From the NCBI RefSeq assembly GCF_024721605.1, contig NZ_CP102630.1, positions 1,488,001-1,552,000 of the forward strand: a DNA stretch of 64,000 nt, written 5' to 3'. A program made the position numbers and the translations under genes. How positions within the stretch are numbered: the stretch's first letter is position 1; every line of letters starts with the position of its first letter. Positions 51,323 to 62,309 of the stretch are shown in pieces. The notes beneath the pieces are model-generated. The model searched no databases and was not told where the DNA came from. It saw nothing but the letters and a program-made list of their open reading frames with translations. The stretch is from Sphingomicrobium flavum. Its GTDB lineage: Bacteria; Pseudomonadota; Alphaproteobacteria; Sphingomonadales; Sphingomonadaceae.

Positions 51323-52734
51323 ACCGCTTCCTCCCGCGCCACTTCGACATCGTCGAAGGGCAGCACCTGATCGCCGACAATCTGGCCCTGTTCATGGCCC
51401 TTGCCCGCCAACAGCACGATATCGCCCGCCCGCGCTTCCTTGATCGCCGCAGCAATCGCATCGCGCCGACCGTCGATCTCGATCGCATCAGGGGCGCCCT
51501 GCATGATCTGGGCACGGATGGTGGCGGGATCCTCGCTCCGCGGATTATCGTCGGTCACGATCACCACATCGCTATGCGCCGCGGCCACTTCGCCCATCGG
51601 CGCACGCTTGCCGATATCGCGGTCGCCGCCCGCACCGAAGACGGTGATCAGCCGCCCTTCGACATGGGGGCGCAGCGCGGCAATCGCCGCTTCCAGCGCA
51701 TCGGGCGTATGGGCATAATCGACATAGACGGGCGCGCCCTTGCGGCTGATGACCGCGCGCTCGAGCCGCCCGCGCACCGGCGACAGGCGCCCCATCGCGC
51801 CGAACACGTCATGCCATTTGCCCCCGCACGCCAGCGCCAGCCCTGCGGCAACCAGCACATTGGCGGCCTGGTAGGCGCCGATCAGCGGCAGTTTCAACAA
51901 TTGCTGCTGCCCGTCATGGGTGATGTTGAGCGCCTGCCCCAAGGGCGTCGAGCGCCGCTCGCCCAAGCGGATCGTATCGCCGCGCGATCCCACCGTATAA
52001 AGCTTGAGCCCGCGGCCCTTCACGCGTGCGATCACTTCATCGCTCTTGGGATCGTCGGTCCACACCACCGCCGCGCCGCCATCGGCGACGACCTCGTCGA
52101 ACAGGCGCATCTTGGCGGCGAAATATTGGTCCATGTCGGCATGATAATCGAGATGGTCGCGCGAAAAATTGGTGAACGCCCCGACCTTCACCGGCAGCCC
52201 TTCGGAGCGATACTGGTCGAGCCCGTGGGAAGACGCCTCGTAGGCGACATGGTCGATGCCCATCTTCTTCATACCCGCCATGTTGGACAGGAAGGTGACG
52301 ATGTCGGGGCTGGTCAGCCCGGTCTTCACCTGGTCATCGCCCGTCGTCACTCCCAGCGTCCCGATGGAGGCCGCGCGGCGCCCCATCATGCGCCAGATCT
52401 GCCGCGTCATCTCCACCGTGCTGGTCTTGCCGTTGGTCCCCGTCACCGCGACGATATGCTTGGGATATGGCCCGTAATAGCGCGCCGCCAGATCGGCGAA
52501 ATCCTTGCGGACATTGTCGCTTTCGATGCGGAAGGCCGTGCCGGTATCCACGCCCGGGCGGGTCACCACCGCCACCGCTCCGCGCTCCACCGCTTCGGTG
52601 ATGAAATCCTCGCCATTGAACTTGGCGCCCTTGAACGCGCCGAAGATATTGCCCTCCACCACCTTGCGATGGTCGATGGCAAATCCGGTGACGTGGCTCT
52701 CGCTTCCCCGGCGCACCAGGTCGCACAATTTCAA
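51319..52734 (-). CDS. murE: UDP-MurNAc-Ala-Glu--meso-diaminopimelate ligase
   Basis: Adds the third residue of the wall peptide. The 471 residues show VAVTGTNGKTSTVEMTRQIW as P-loop, YEASSHGLDQYR, and TDDNPRSEDPATI; the DNPR motif indicates meso-diaminopimelate rather than lysine. The start is TTG, five bases after the ftsI stop, with AAGGA within the end of ftsI. Confidence 0.96.
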   Translation of the reverse strand: MKLCDLVRRGSESHVTGFAIDHRKVVEGNIFGAFKGAKFNGEDFITEAVERGAVAVVTRPGVDTGTAFRIESDNVRKDFADLAARYYGPYPKHIVAVTGTNGKTSTVEMTRQIWRMMGRRAASIGTLGVTTGDDQVKTGLTSPDIVTFLSNMAGMKKMGIDHVAYEASSHGLDQYRSEGLPVKVGAFTNFSRDHLDYHADMDQYFAAKMRLFDEVVADGGAAVVWTDDPKSDEVIARVKGRGLKLYTVGSRGDTIRLGERRSTPLGQALNITHDGQQQLLKLPLIGAYQAANVLVAAGLALACGGKWHDVFGAMGRLSPVRGRLERAVISRKGAPVYVDYAHTPDALEAAIAALRPHVEGRLITVFGAGGDRDIGKRAPMGEVAAAHSDVVIVTDDNPRSEDPATIRAQIMQGAPDAIEIDGRRDAIAAAIKEARAGDIVLLAGKGHEQGQIVGDQVLPFDDVEVAREEAV

Positions 52735-52739
52735 AACGA

Positions 52740-54443
52740 TCAGTCCTTCAGTTCGACATAAGGCAGGACGGTGGACATGTCGGGCTCGCGCTCCATGTCT
52801 GGGCGCACGCCCAGCATCGGCGCGATCCGGCTGATCGTGCCCGATACCACCGGGGCCACGTTCCAGCCTGCGGTGCGGAAGCCGTAGGTTTCCTTGGTGC
52901 CCTTGGGTTCGTCCAGCATCACCACCGCCACATAGCGCGGTTCATCCATCGGGAACACACCTGCAAAGCTGTTGACCACCAACTGGCGCACATAGCGCCC
53001 GTTGACGACCTTTTCGGCCGTGCCCGTCTTGCCGCCGACGCGGTATCCCGGCGCATCGGCCTTGCGCCCGGTGCCTTCGGTCACGACCAGGCGCATCAGC
53101 GCGCGCATCTTGTAGCTGGTATCCTCGCTGAACACCCGTTCGCCCTTGTCGGCGGGATGGCCGGGCCCGACCTTGAGGATGGTCGGCTTGCGATGGATGC
53201 CGCCATTGAACAAGGCCGCATAACCCGTCGCCAGATGCAGCGGGCTGACCGAAATGCCGTGGCCATAGCCCACCGTCGCGGTCGCCACTTCGCTCCAGTC
53301 ACTGGGATAAAGCGTCGCACTGCGCTCGGGCAGCTCGAAGTCGAGCCGGCTGAGGAAGCCCATCTTCTTCAGAAATTCCTTCTGCCGCTTGGCGCCAAGC
53401 TGCAGCGCGATCTGCGCGGTACCGACATTGGAGCTCTCCTGCATGATCTCGGCAACCGAACAGGCCCGTCCGAAGGGATGGGTGTCGCCGATCAGCCGGT
53501 TGCCCACCTTTAACTTCTCGGGGCAGGGATACATTTGCGAAAAGCTCTTCACGATGCCCGCATCCATCGCCATCGCCACGGTAAAGGGCTTGAAGGTCGA
53601 CCCCAATTCGTAAACCCCGACGGTCGCGCGGTTGAAGCGCGCATCGTCGCTGCCCTGGCCCGCCACATTGGGGTTGAGCTGGGGTAGCGAGGTCATCGCC
53701 AAGATCTCGCCGGTATGGATGTCCATGATGACGCCGGCCGCGCCAATCGCGGAGAATTTCTCCATCGCTGCCGCCAGCTCGGCCTTGAGCGCCTGCTGGA
53801 TACGGCTGGAAATCGCCAGCTGCACCGGCTCGGCGCGGCGCGCGGGATCGGTCAGCCAGGCATCGAAGCCGCGCTCGGCCCCCGCCACGCCATTCCCGTC
53901 GACATCGGTATAGCCGATGACATGGGCGGCCAGCGCGGTCTGCGGATAGAGCCGGTCGGGCTCGCGCATCAGCTGGATACCGGGCTCGCCCAACGCATTG
54001 ACCGCCTCGACCATCGACGGGCTGGCGCGGCGCTGGAGGTAAGCAAAATTCTTGTCGGCGGTGAGCATGTCGTACAGCTCTGCCGCGCTGCGGTCGGGGA
54101 AGATGGTGGCAAGCGATTGCGCCAATTCCATCTTCGATCCGATGATCTTCTTGGGCTGCACCGCGATCGACCAGGCATCGATGGTGCGCGCCAGCGCCTC
54201 GCCATCGCGATCGACGATATCGCCGCGCTCGGGGACGAAGCCCGCAACGAACTCGCTGCGCCCGCTGGCATCGCCGAACACCGCCAGCCAGCCGATGCGC
54301 ACGCCCACCAATGCGATCGCGCCCGCAAACAGCAACAAGCCCAGCATCAGCCGCTGGTGCATCATCGAGAGCAGCTTGCGCTTCTGCCCGACCAGCCGCA
54401 GCCGATCAGGCTTGGCGACAAGGTTGGGCGAATGCGCGTTCAT
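52740..54443 (-). CDS. ftsI: Septal transpeptidase FtsI (PBP3)
   Basis: Class B penicillin-binding protein that crosslinks septal wall. The 567 residues have one N-terminal helix (LMLGLLLFAGAIALVGVRIG), a pedestal domain, and the transpeptidase motifs STFKPFT (SxxK), SSN in MQESSNVGTA and KTG in GGKTGTAEKV. Overlaps ftsL by four bases. Confidence 0.97.
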   Translation of the reverse strand: MNAHSPNLVAKPDRLRLVGQKRKLLSMMHQRLMLGLLLFAGAIALVGVRIGWLAVFGDASGRSEFVAGFVPERGDIVDRDGEALARTIDAWSIAVQPKKIIGSKMELAQSLATIFPDRSAAELYDMLTADKNFAYLQRRASPSMVEAVNALGEPGIQLMREPDRLYPQTALAAHVIGYTDVDGNGVAGAERGFDAWLTDPARRAEPVQLAISSRIQQALKAELAAAMEKFSAIGAAGVIMDIHTGEILAMTSLPQLNPNVAGQGSDDARFNRATVGVYELGSTFKPFTVAMAMDAGIVKSFSQMYPCPEKLKVGNRLIGDTHPFGRACSVAEIMQESSNVGTAQIALQLGAKRQKEFLKKMGFLSRLDFELPERSATLYPSDWSEVATATVGYGHGISVSPLHLATGYAALFNGGIHRKPTILKVGPGHPADKGERVFSEDTSYKMRALMRLVVTEGTGRKADAPGYRVGGKTGTAEKVVNGRYVRQLVVNSFAGVFPMDEPRYVAVVMLDEPKGTKETYGFRTAGWNVAPVVSGTISRIAPMLGVRPDMEREPDMSTVLPYVELKD

Positions 54444-54961
54444 CGTGCCGCTTTGGGTTCCTTGGAAGTGGTGAAGGCTTGCGGCGCGCGCGCGCCTTCA
54501 GAAGCCGTGTTGGACGCTTCTTTATCCTGCGGCAAGGGGGCAAGCGGGTCCGCATTCACTTTTTCCGCCGGCGCACTTTCAAGCGATGCCGTCACCACCA
54601 TGTCGGACAGGTTCTGGCCTTCCTCGACCTCGGCCGAAGCCAGGATGACCGGCGCCTCCAATACGGGAACCGTCTTGGGCTTCATCAGCGTCGCCAGCTG
54701 GAAGCTGCCTTCGAGGAACTGGCCCGAAGCCGGCGCCTTCAGGTTGAGGAAACCGGCATTCCATTTTTCCAGCTGGGCCAGGCGGCCACGCGTGCCGATT
54801 TCGGTTTCCAGCTCGCGGATTTCGGCGGTCACTTTCAGGATCTGCCGCTCGGTATTTTCCAGCGCCGCGCGCTCGGAAGCAACCTGCAGGCTGACCAGAT
54901 AGCAGGCCAGCACCGCCGCGGCCGCGCCGCCGGTCCACAGGATGGGTCCAAAGCCCCTCAT
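54440..54961 (-). CDS. ftsL: Cell division protein FtsL-like
   Basis: A 173-residue bitopic protein at the usual ftsL place between rsmH and ftsI. It has one helix ([20 protein letters not shown]) and a coiled-coil segment ([20 protein letters not shown] then [17 protein letters not shown]). The last 60 residues are a Pro, Ala and Glu-rich tail that makes it longer than many FtsL proteins. Start overlaps rsmH stop. Confidence 0.85.
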   Translation of the reverse strand: MRGFGPILWTGGAAAAVLACYLVSLQVASERAALENTERQILKVTAEIRELETEIGTRGRLAQLEKWNAGFLNLKAPASGQFLEGSFQLATLMKPKTVPVLEAPVILASAEVEEGQNLSDMVVTASLESAPAEKVNADPLAPLPQDKEASNTASEGARAPQAFTTSKEPKAAR

Positions 54962-55893
54962 GCCGCCACCCGCTCGTCCCACGCGGGCGCCTCGGTGCGG
55001 ACTGCTGATCGCAGCCGGGCCGAGCGCGCGCGCGGGTTCCTGAGCAGCTCATCGTCGGACGGGCCGACGGGCTTGGCAACCTGGGCAAAGGAGGGTGCAG
55101 GCCCAGAGGTCGTGACGGGACGGTGCCGCGACCCCTGGGGCTTGTTCCCGCTACGATCGCGCAGGAACAATTTGACGATACGATCTTCCAGGCTGTGGAA
55201 GGTCACGACGGCCAGCCGGCCACCGGGCTTCAGGATCTTTTCGGCGGCACGAAGCCCCGCCTCCAGCTCTTCCAGCTCGGCATTCAGATAGATGCGGATG
55301 GCCTGGAAGGTCTTGGTCGACGGGTCGGTCTTCATGCCCTTGTGATAGCCCAGCGCCCCGCGCACCACGTCCGCCAGCTCGCTGGTGCGGTGCAGCGGGC
55401 GCGCCTTGACGATGGCCTGGGCAACGCGGCGGGCGCGCGGCTCCTCCCCATAGGTCTTGATGACGCGGGCAATCTCGCCCTCGTCAGCATGATTAAGGAA
55501 GTCGGCAGCGGTTTCGCCCTCCTGGCTCATCCGCATGTCGAGCGGTCCATCAGCCATGAAGGAGAAGCCGCGCTCCGCCTGATCGATCTGCATGCTCGAG
55601 ACGCCAATATCCAGCACCACAGCATCGACCTTGTCTTCCACCACTTCATCCATGCGCGAAAATTCGCTGTGGATCAGGGTGAGCTTGTCAGATGGGACGC
55701 GTGACGGCCCGGCCGCGATCGCATCCGGATCACGGTCGAGGCCGATCACGCGTCCCGCCCCCGCAGAAAACAGGGCATTGGTATAGCCACCGGCACCGAA
55801 GGTCCCGTCAACGACGACCTCGTCCGGCGATGGAGCGAGCGCCGCGACCACCTCGTCGAGAAGCACAGGGATATGTGGTGGTCGGGCGCTCAT
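54958..55893 (-). CDS. rsmH: 16S rRNA m4C1402 methyltransferase
   Basis: SAM-dependent methyltransferase of 311 residues. Motifs: [40 protein letters not shown] (SAM site), [20 protein letters not shown], and the C-terminal [20 protein letters not shown]. Overlaps mraZ stop by four bases. Confidence 0.96.
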   Translation of the reverse strand: MSARPPHIPVLLDEVVAALAPSPDEVVVDGTFGAGGYTNALFSAGAGRVIGLDRDPDAIAAGPSRVPSDKLTLIHSEFSRMDEVVEDKVDAVVLDIGVSSMQIDQAERGFSFMADGPLDMRMSQEGETAADFLNHADEGEIARVIKTYGEEPRARRVAQAIVKARPLHRTSELADVVRGALGYHKGMKTDPSTKTFQAIRIYLNAELEELEAGLRAAEKILKPGGRLAVVTFHSLEDRIVKLFLRDRSGNKPQGSRHRPVTTSGPAPSFAQVAKPVGPSDDELLRNPRARSARLRSAVRTEAPAWDERVAA

Positions 55894-56381
55894 AGGGTGA
55901 TCCCCCGTTCTTCCATGCGGAAACGGGCGATGTCCTTCATGTCCTCGGGGATGCGCTCATCGCCGAGGAAAAATCGGGGGTTCCAGACCTGGAAGGTCTC
56001 GCCCACGCCAATGAACAGCGCGAGGTCTTCGATCTGGCCCTTGCGGCGCATCATCGGGGGCAGGACGATGCGGCCGGAAGTATCGTAGGGCACTTCCTCG
56101 GTGGCACCGAAGGCCATCATCGAGGAGCGCATATAATCGAGGTCGGAGCCGGCAGCGGTTTCCAGCTTTTCAGCCTTACGCTCCAGCTTGGCGTGCTTCA
56201 TCGCGGCATAAGCGGGATCATAGGCCGAGAGAGCATCGAAGAGGTCATGTTTGGCCAGAACGATGGTGCGGGCATCGCCGCGGCGTTCGATCACGCTGCG
56301 CAGGAAGGCGGGCACGGAGACGCGACCCTTCGCGTCGACCGCGTTGACAGCACTGCCCTGGAACAGATGCTCTAATGCCAC
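55890..56381 (-). CDS. mraZ: Transcriptional regulator MraZ
   Basis: First gene of the dcw cluster. The 163-residue protein has two MraZ/AbrB-type repeats, seen in [20 protein letters not shown] and [19 protein letters not shown]. MraZ of E. coli represses its own cluster through tandem TGGG-type boxes. Here a 10-bp periodic repeat lies 146 bases upstream. Confidence 0.94.
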   Translation of the reverse strand: MALEHLFQGSAVNAVDAKGRVSVPAFLRSVIERRGDARTIVLAKHDLFDALSAYDPAYAAMKHAKLERKAEKLETAAGSDLDYMRSSMMAFGATEEVPYDTSGRIVLPPMMRRKGQIEDLALFIGVGETFQVWNPRFFLGDERIPEDMKDIARFRMEERGITL

Positions 56382-56526
56382 GCCGCTTCATCCCCTTCGG
56401 GCGCGAGACATAACTTCCTCGTTTCCGGGTGAGCGGCATCGCCGCCCGAACCGGATCATCGCATCATGCGAATGGATAGCCCCGCGCTAACCCGATGTGG
56501 GTAACCCAAATTAACGCGGGATACAA

Positions 56527-56596
56527 TGGGATTCTATGCCATTTCGTGGAATCTCATGCCACTTCGCGGATTTCTGCGGATTTTTCTGGGGTGAAA
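56527..56596. promoter_or_regulatory. Seven 10-bp spaced boxes, candidate MraZ operator
   Basis: On the plus strand, units TGGGA, TGCCA, TGGAA, TGCCA, CGGAT, CGGAT and TGGGG start every 10 bases at 56527, 56537, 56547, 56557, 56567, 56577 and 56587. The fixed period and GG core resemble MraZ operators (TGGG boxes with five-base spacers), though several units diverge and the strand is opposite to mraZ. Confidence 0.5.
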
Positions 56597-56632
56597 CTGC
56601 CATAGTGGACCCTCCGCCAAAACGGGTAACCC

Positions 56633-56653
56633 TGTGGATAAGTCTGTGATTAA
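56633..56653. promoter_or_regulatory. DnaA box and near-match upstream of the dcw cluster
   Basis: TGTGGATAA (perfect TTATCCACA on the minus strand) and, 12 bases on, TGTGATTAA (one mismatch). These may be DnaA-binding sites acting on mraZ or the neighbouring lipoprotein gene. Confidence 0.4.
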
Positions 56654-56684
56654 GGGGAGATAGGGCCGACTCGGCGTACCGAGT

Positions 56685-57383
56685 CTAAAAGGCGGCCAGC
56701 CGCTCCAATTGGGCCAGCAGCAAGCCATTGCCGGGATAGCCGTGGCGCGGATCGCGGTTGAGGAAATCGGCATCGGCAATGATCAGCGCATGGCCCTCGC
56801 CCAAGCGGCAATGGACGATGAAGCCATCCAGCCCGGTCGACGGCTCGTCGGCCGCTTCACATGCCTCACCCTCGACCTCCAGACGCCCGCGCCCGGTCAC
56901 GCCCAGCCGATTGTTGCCGATCTCCTCGGGCCCATGAAGGGTGACGCCCCAGTGCGCCAGCAATCCCGTATCCATGAAGAAAAGCGGCGGTGCGCGCGGA
57001 TCGCCAAGCGCCAGCCCCGTCTCGCTTTCATATAATGGGTCAGCCAGAAGCAGCACCCTGCCCCCGCCGCGCACCCATTCGTCCAAATCTACAAGGGCCT
57101 CGGCGGTCTGCACCGGCGGGTGCAGCAGCAACGCCAACTCATGCCCGTCCAGGACTTCCGTCTCGCTGGTCGGCAGCAGGTCCAGCCTCCACTCTTCCTC
57201 CAAAGTGCGCCGCAGCGGCGAATCCACCGGCTCGACCGAAAATTCAGGGCTGAAGAAAATGGGCAGGCTGGTCAGCACTGCCAGGTCGCGCGCCTCGGCC
57301 TCCACCTGATTGTCGGCGGCAATGCTGTCCGCCGCTTCGCAGCCCGCCAAAGCCAATGCGGCCAGCGCCGCCACCAGCCTCAT
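56685..57383 (-). CDS. Putative lipoprotein, DUF4350/GldG-like
   Basis: A 232-residue protein with lipoprotein signal MRLVAALAALALAGCEAADS. The body contains LDEWVRGGGRVLLLADPLYE and HALIIADADFLNRD, resembling the DUF4350/ABC-type transport auxiliary fold, whose members sit beside ABC or MoxR genes elsewhere. No such genes are here. Its start overlaps the stop of the next small gene by four bases. Confidence 0.6.
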   Translation of the reverse strand: MRLVAALAALALAGCEAADSIAADNQVEAEARDLAVLTSLPIFFSPEFSVEPVDSPLRRTLEEEWRLDLLPTSETEVLDGHELALLLHPPVQTAEALVDLDEWVRGGGRVLLLADPLYESETGLALGDPRAPPLFFMDTGLLAHWGVTLHGPEEIGNNRLGVTGRGRLEVEGEACEAADEPSTGLDGFIVHCRLGEGHALIIADADFLNRDPRHGYPGNGLLLAQLERLAAF

Positions 57384-57673
57384 TCTTCGGGGCTTTCCTC
57401 GACCAGTTCATGGCCCAGTTCATGCGCGACCAGATCCTCGGCCTCGGCCTGCGCTTCGGCCTGGTCGGCGCCCACTTCGGCGGCGCTGCCGGGCGCGGCG
57501 CCGATTTCCGACAAGGGATCGAGCGGCGCATCCTGGGCCATGGCGTTGGTTTCCGCCGCTTCCTCCGAGCCCGCCTTGGTCAGCGCGCTGCCGATCACCA
57601 CCATCAGGAAGACCATGGCCAGCCCGGTCACGCCGATGCGGATGCGCTGGCTATTCTCGCTCGTCATTTCCAT
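57380..57673 (-). CDS. Small bitopic membrane protein
   Basis: A 97-residue protein: short polar start, one helix (RIGVTGLAMVFLMVVIGSAL), then a strongly acidic Ala/Glu-rich tail ending LVEESPEE. Coupled to the lipoprotein gene by ATGA. No family recognised. Confidence 0.6.
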   Translation of the reverse strand: MEMTSENSQRIRIGVTGLAMVFLMVVIGSALTKAGSEEAAETNAMAQDAPLDPLSEIGAAPGSAAEVGADQAEAQAEAEDLVAHELGHELVEESPEE

Positions 57674-57751
57674 TCGCCAATCTTAGGCTTTTCGACAGAT
57701 GATTGGCAATCTCTCTTGACGGATCATGCTGCACCCGCGAAAGGCCGCAGC

Positions 57752-58117
57752 ATGAAGAAGATTGCTCTCTCCCTCGCCCTGGTGGCCGCGCTCGGCGCCT
57801 GCAACCAGTCCGAAGAACCCGAAGTCGTCGGCGGCCCGGCCGATCCGATGGCCGCCGAACTGGCCAATGCCGAACCGGTCGGCCCCGTCTCCATGATCCT
57901 GTCGAGCCACAGCTATCGCTGCGCCGACAATAGCGTCGTCGAAGTCGCCTTCATCCAGAAGGGCGAAGAAATGAGCGCGACCGCCAATCCCGATGGCGAA
58001 GGCACCGCCGTCCTGACCCAGGGCGAAGACGGCACCTACACTGCCGAAGGCGTGACCCTGTCGGGCGAAGCCAATTCCTCGACCATCACCTATAATGGTC
58101 AGTCCTGTAAGCGCTAA
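57752..58117 (+). CDS. MliC-like lipoprotein (c-type lysozyme inhibitor fold)
   Basis: A 121-residue lipoprotein with signal MKKIALSLALVAALGACNQS. The mature domain includes SHSYRCADNSVVEVAFIQKG and ends NSSTITYNGQSCKR, matching the beta-barrel with paired cysteines of the MliC/PliC family (COG3895). Members inhibit c-type lysozyme; others are uncharacterised. Start chosen at the lipoprotein signal rather than the longer upstream frame. Confidence 0.65.
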   Translation: MKKIALSLALVAALGACNQSEEPEVVGGPADPMAAELANAEPVGPVSMILSSHSYRCADNSVVEVAFIQKGEEMSATANPDGEGTAVLTQGEDGTYTAEGVTLSGEANSSTITYNGQSCKR

Positions 58118-58140
58118 CTTCGCGCCGCCGAGCAAAGCGT

Positions 58141-58256
58141 AGCGATTGCATTGCAATCGCTAGCATTGCGAAGAGACGGCAAGAAGCGGCCAGCCTCACG
58201 AAGCTGAGGACTGGAAGCGCCAACTGACCGCAGGTCACCGGGCAGGCCGCCCTGCC
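58141..58256 (+). other. Series of hairpins before the terminator
   Basis: Four perfect stem-loops follow the MliC-like gene: AGCGATTGCA/TGCAATCGCT with a one-base centre (58141-58161), CCTCA/TGAGG (58194-58209), TGACC/GGTCA (58225-58237) and GGCAGG/CCTGCC (58241-58256). A strong terminator follows. This may be a structured 3' UTR or the body of a small RNA. Confidence 0.4.
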
Positions 58257-58279
58257 CCGCGCCGTCAGACCAAAAAAGA

Positions 58280-58309
58280 AGCCCCGGCCATCGCGCCGGG
58301 GCTTTTTTT
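58280..58309 (+). terminator. Rho-independent terminator
   Basis: AGCCCCGGC, six bases, GCCGGGGCT then a run of seven T. It ends the transcript of the MliC-like gene and insulates purL. Confidence 0.9.
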
Positions 58310-58337
58310 ATGTGCGCCGCTTCACTAGGGAGCGGCC

Positions 58338-60542
<2,205 letters not shown>

Positions 60543-60571
60543 GCCCCGCCGTTGTCGCGCATGTCAATTAT

Positions 60572-60586
60572 TGCAAATCATTCGCA
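60572..60586. promoter_or_regulatory. Fur-like box before bfd
   Basis: TGCAAATCATTCGCA: a 7-1-7 palindrome of the form TGC-N-AAT-N-ATT-N-GCA, the pattern of alphaproteobacterial Fur sites. It lies 18 bases before the bfd start. Confidence 0.7.
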
Positions 60587-60604
60587 TTAGCCTATACTGG
60601 CTGC

Positions 60605-60799
60605 ATGATCATCTGCAGCTGCAATGTGATTCGAGAGCATGATATTCGTGCCGCCGCCCGTCGTGGCTGCCGCGATGCCAAGTCCGCTTACGCCTCGATG
60701 GGCTGCCAGTTCGATTGCGGCAGCTGCGAGGATCTGGCCGAGTTTCTGGTCGAGGATGAATGCGAGAATATGGTCCGCGTCGACAAGGACGCCGCCTGA
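60605..60799 (+). CDS. bfd: Bacterioferritin-associated ferredoxin
   Basis: A 64-residue [2Fe-2S] protein that supplies electrons to release iron from bacterioferritin. Ligand cysteines appear as MIICSCNVI and MGCQFDCGSC, the BFD pattern. The bfr gene follows on the same strand. The Fur-like box at the promoter suggests expression on iron limitation. Confidence 0.92.
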   Translation: MIICSCNVIREHDIRAAARRGCRDAKSAYASMGCQFDCGSCEDLAEFLVEDECENMVRVDKDAA

Positions 60800-60809
60800 T
60801 ATCGCGCAT

Positions 60810-60824
60810 TGCTAATCAGTCGCA
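60810..60824. promoter_or_regulatory. Second Fur-like box before bfr
   Basis: TGCTAATCAGTCGCA matches the same TGC-N-AAT-N-ATT-N-GCA pattern with one mismatch. It is 38 bases upstream of a good -35 hexamer for bfr. Confidence 0.5.
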
Positions 60825-60860
60825 TTCGCAGATTTTTCCCACTTTTCCGCCATTTCTTGA

Positions 60861-60889
60861 TTGACCTTGCGCGCCATTGCGCTAGGGAT
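60861..60889 (+). promoter_or_regulatory. Candidate bfr promoter
   Basis: TTGACC, 16 bases, TAGGGAT. The -35 hexamer is near consensus; the -10 is weak. It would start bfr transcription about 25 bases before the gene. Confidence 0.45.
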
Positions 60890-60918
60890 GCTGTCTGCAT
60901 TCATCAAAGGAACGGGCC

Positions 60919-61398
60919 ATGAAGGGCGACGCCAAGGTCATCGAATATCTGAACGAGACGCTCAGGAATGAGCTGACCGCGGTCAACCAGTATTGGCTCC
61001 ACTACCGCCTGCTCGACAATCTGGGCCTCAAGCGCCTGGCTGAGCATGAGCGCCACGAATCCATCGAAGAGATGAAGCATGCCGACGAGCTGGCCGAGCG
61101 CATCCTGATGCTCGACGGCATGCCCAATTTCCAGAAATTGGGGCAGCTGCGCATCGGCGAAAATGTCGAGGAAATCCTCAAAGCCGACCTCGCCGTCGAG
61201 ATCGAGGCGGTCGCGCAATTGAAGGCCGCCATCGCGCATTGCGAGAGCGTGTCTGACTATATCAGCCGCGACCTCTTCACCCGCATCCTGGCGGCCGAGG
61301 AAGAGCATATCGATCATATCGAAACCCAGTTCGACATGATCCGCCAGATGGGCGTGCAAAATTACGTCCAGCTCCAGTCCAAGCCGGCCGAAGGCTAA
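60919..61398 (+). CDS. bfr: Bacterioferritin
   Basis: Iron-storage cage subunit of 159 residues. Ferroxidase ligands are in LRNELTAVNQYWLHYRLLD (E18), HESIEEMKHADELAERI (E51, H54) and AAEEEHIDHIETQFDMI (E127, H130). The haem methionine is present as the Met in EEMKHAD. It follows bfd and is followed by a palindromic repeat. Confidence 0.95.
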   Translation: MKGDAKVIEYLNETLRNELTAVNQYWLHYRLLDNLGLKRLAEHERHESIEEMKHADELAERILMLDGMPNFQKLGQLRIGENVEEILKADLAVEIEAVAQLKAAIAHCESVSDYISRDLFTRILAAEEEHIDHIETQFDMIRQMGVQNYVQLQSKPAEG

Positions 61399-61405
61399 CC
61401 TCATC

Positions 61406-61499
61406 GTCGCCCCTGCGCAGGCAGGGGCCCATGCCATCCTGCTTGCTGAATGTCTGTCGCCTTGCGCGGTGGGTGGTTCCCTGCCTGCACAGGGATGAC
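61406..61499. repeat. Palindromic dispersed repeat, copy 4 (REP/BIME-like)
   Basis: GTCGCCCCTGCGCAGGCAGG at the left and CCCTGCCTGCACAGGGATGAC at the right in diverged form, 94 bp. It lies between bfr and the nitroreductase gene, the least conserved of the four copies. Confidence 0.75.
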
Positions 61500-61538
61500 T
61501 AAGAGGTGAGGACAAACGGATTGCATGACTGCTTCTGC

Positions 61539-62231
61539 ATGCTAAGTCCCCAGCCCATGCAGACCGTTCCTTCCGTCCCCTATACCGACCTTCCCGACCT
61601 TACCGACGAGGAGCGGATCGCCCGCGCCCGCGCATTTTACGAGGACATCAAGGAGCGCCGCTCCTGCCGCATGTTTTCGGAAAAGCCGGTTCCGCGCGAA
61701 GTGATCGAAGCCGCCATCCTTGCCGCCGGTACAGCGCCCAACGGCGCCAACCACCAGCCCTGGCATTTCGCGGTCATCTCGGACGCCACTATCAAGCACG
61801 AGATCCGCGAGGCCGCCGAGGTTGAGGAAAAAGCCTTCTACGCCGGCAAGGCCGGGCAGGAATGGCTCGAGGCGCTCGCCCCCATCGGCACCGATGATGA
61901 CAAGTCCTATCTCGACGTCGCCCCCTGGCACATCGTCGTCTTCGGCCAGCGCAAGGGCGGGATCGAGCCTGGGGACAAGAAGCAGAATTACTATGTCACC
62001 GAAAGCTGTGGCATCGCCTGCGGGCTGCTGCTCGCCGCGCTCCACAAGGCTGGCCTCGCCACGCTCACCCACACGCCCTCGCCCATGGGCTTCCTGCGCG
62101 ACATTTGTGGCCGCCCGGCCGATGAAAAGCCGATCATGATCATTGTCGCCGGCCATCCCGCCCCCGACGCCACCGTGCCGGTGCACGCCATCAAGAAGAA
62201 GCCGCTCGACCAGATTACCACCTGGCTCTGA
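61539..62231 (+). CDS. Nitroreductase family protein
   Basis: A 230-residue FMN enzyme. The FMN phosphate-binding start is DIKERRSCRMFSEKPVPREV, followed by AAGTAPNGANHQPWHFAVIS and the later ITM-type segment YYVTESCGIACGLLLAALHK; the pattern is close to the nitroreductases related to iodotyrosine deiodinase and BluB. The start is uncertain: a TTG 18 bases upstream has GAGGTGAGGA before it, while a later ATG also fits. Substrate unknown. Confidence 0.85.
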   Translation: MLSPQPMQTVPSVPYTDLPDLTDEERIARARAFYEDIKERRSCRMFSEKPVPREVIEAAILAAGTAPNGANHQPWHFAVISDATIKHEIREAAEVEEKAFYAGKAGQEWLEALAPIGTDDDKSYLDVAPWHIVVFGQRKGGIEPGDKKQNYYVTESCGIACGLLLAALHKAGLATLTHTPSPMGFLRDICGRPADEKPIMIIVAGHPAPDATVPVHAIKKKPLDQITTWL

Positions 62232-62309
62232 CCGCCTTTCGTCGAAAGCTTCGCGCGCGCCGCGCATTTGCGCTATAGTCGGGCAAGCGACATTTTCGGG
62301 GGGAAGATC

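Larger units (their letters stand above)
56382..56684 (-). promoter_or_regulatory. dcw cluster upstream region
   Basis: A 303-base gap between mraZ and a lipoprotein gene, both on the minus strand. It contains the 10-bp periodic repeat and two DnaA-like boxes described separately. No protein-coding frame is supported. The mraZ promoter should lie here, but I could not place it with confidence. Confidence 0.5.
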
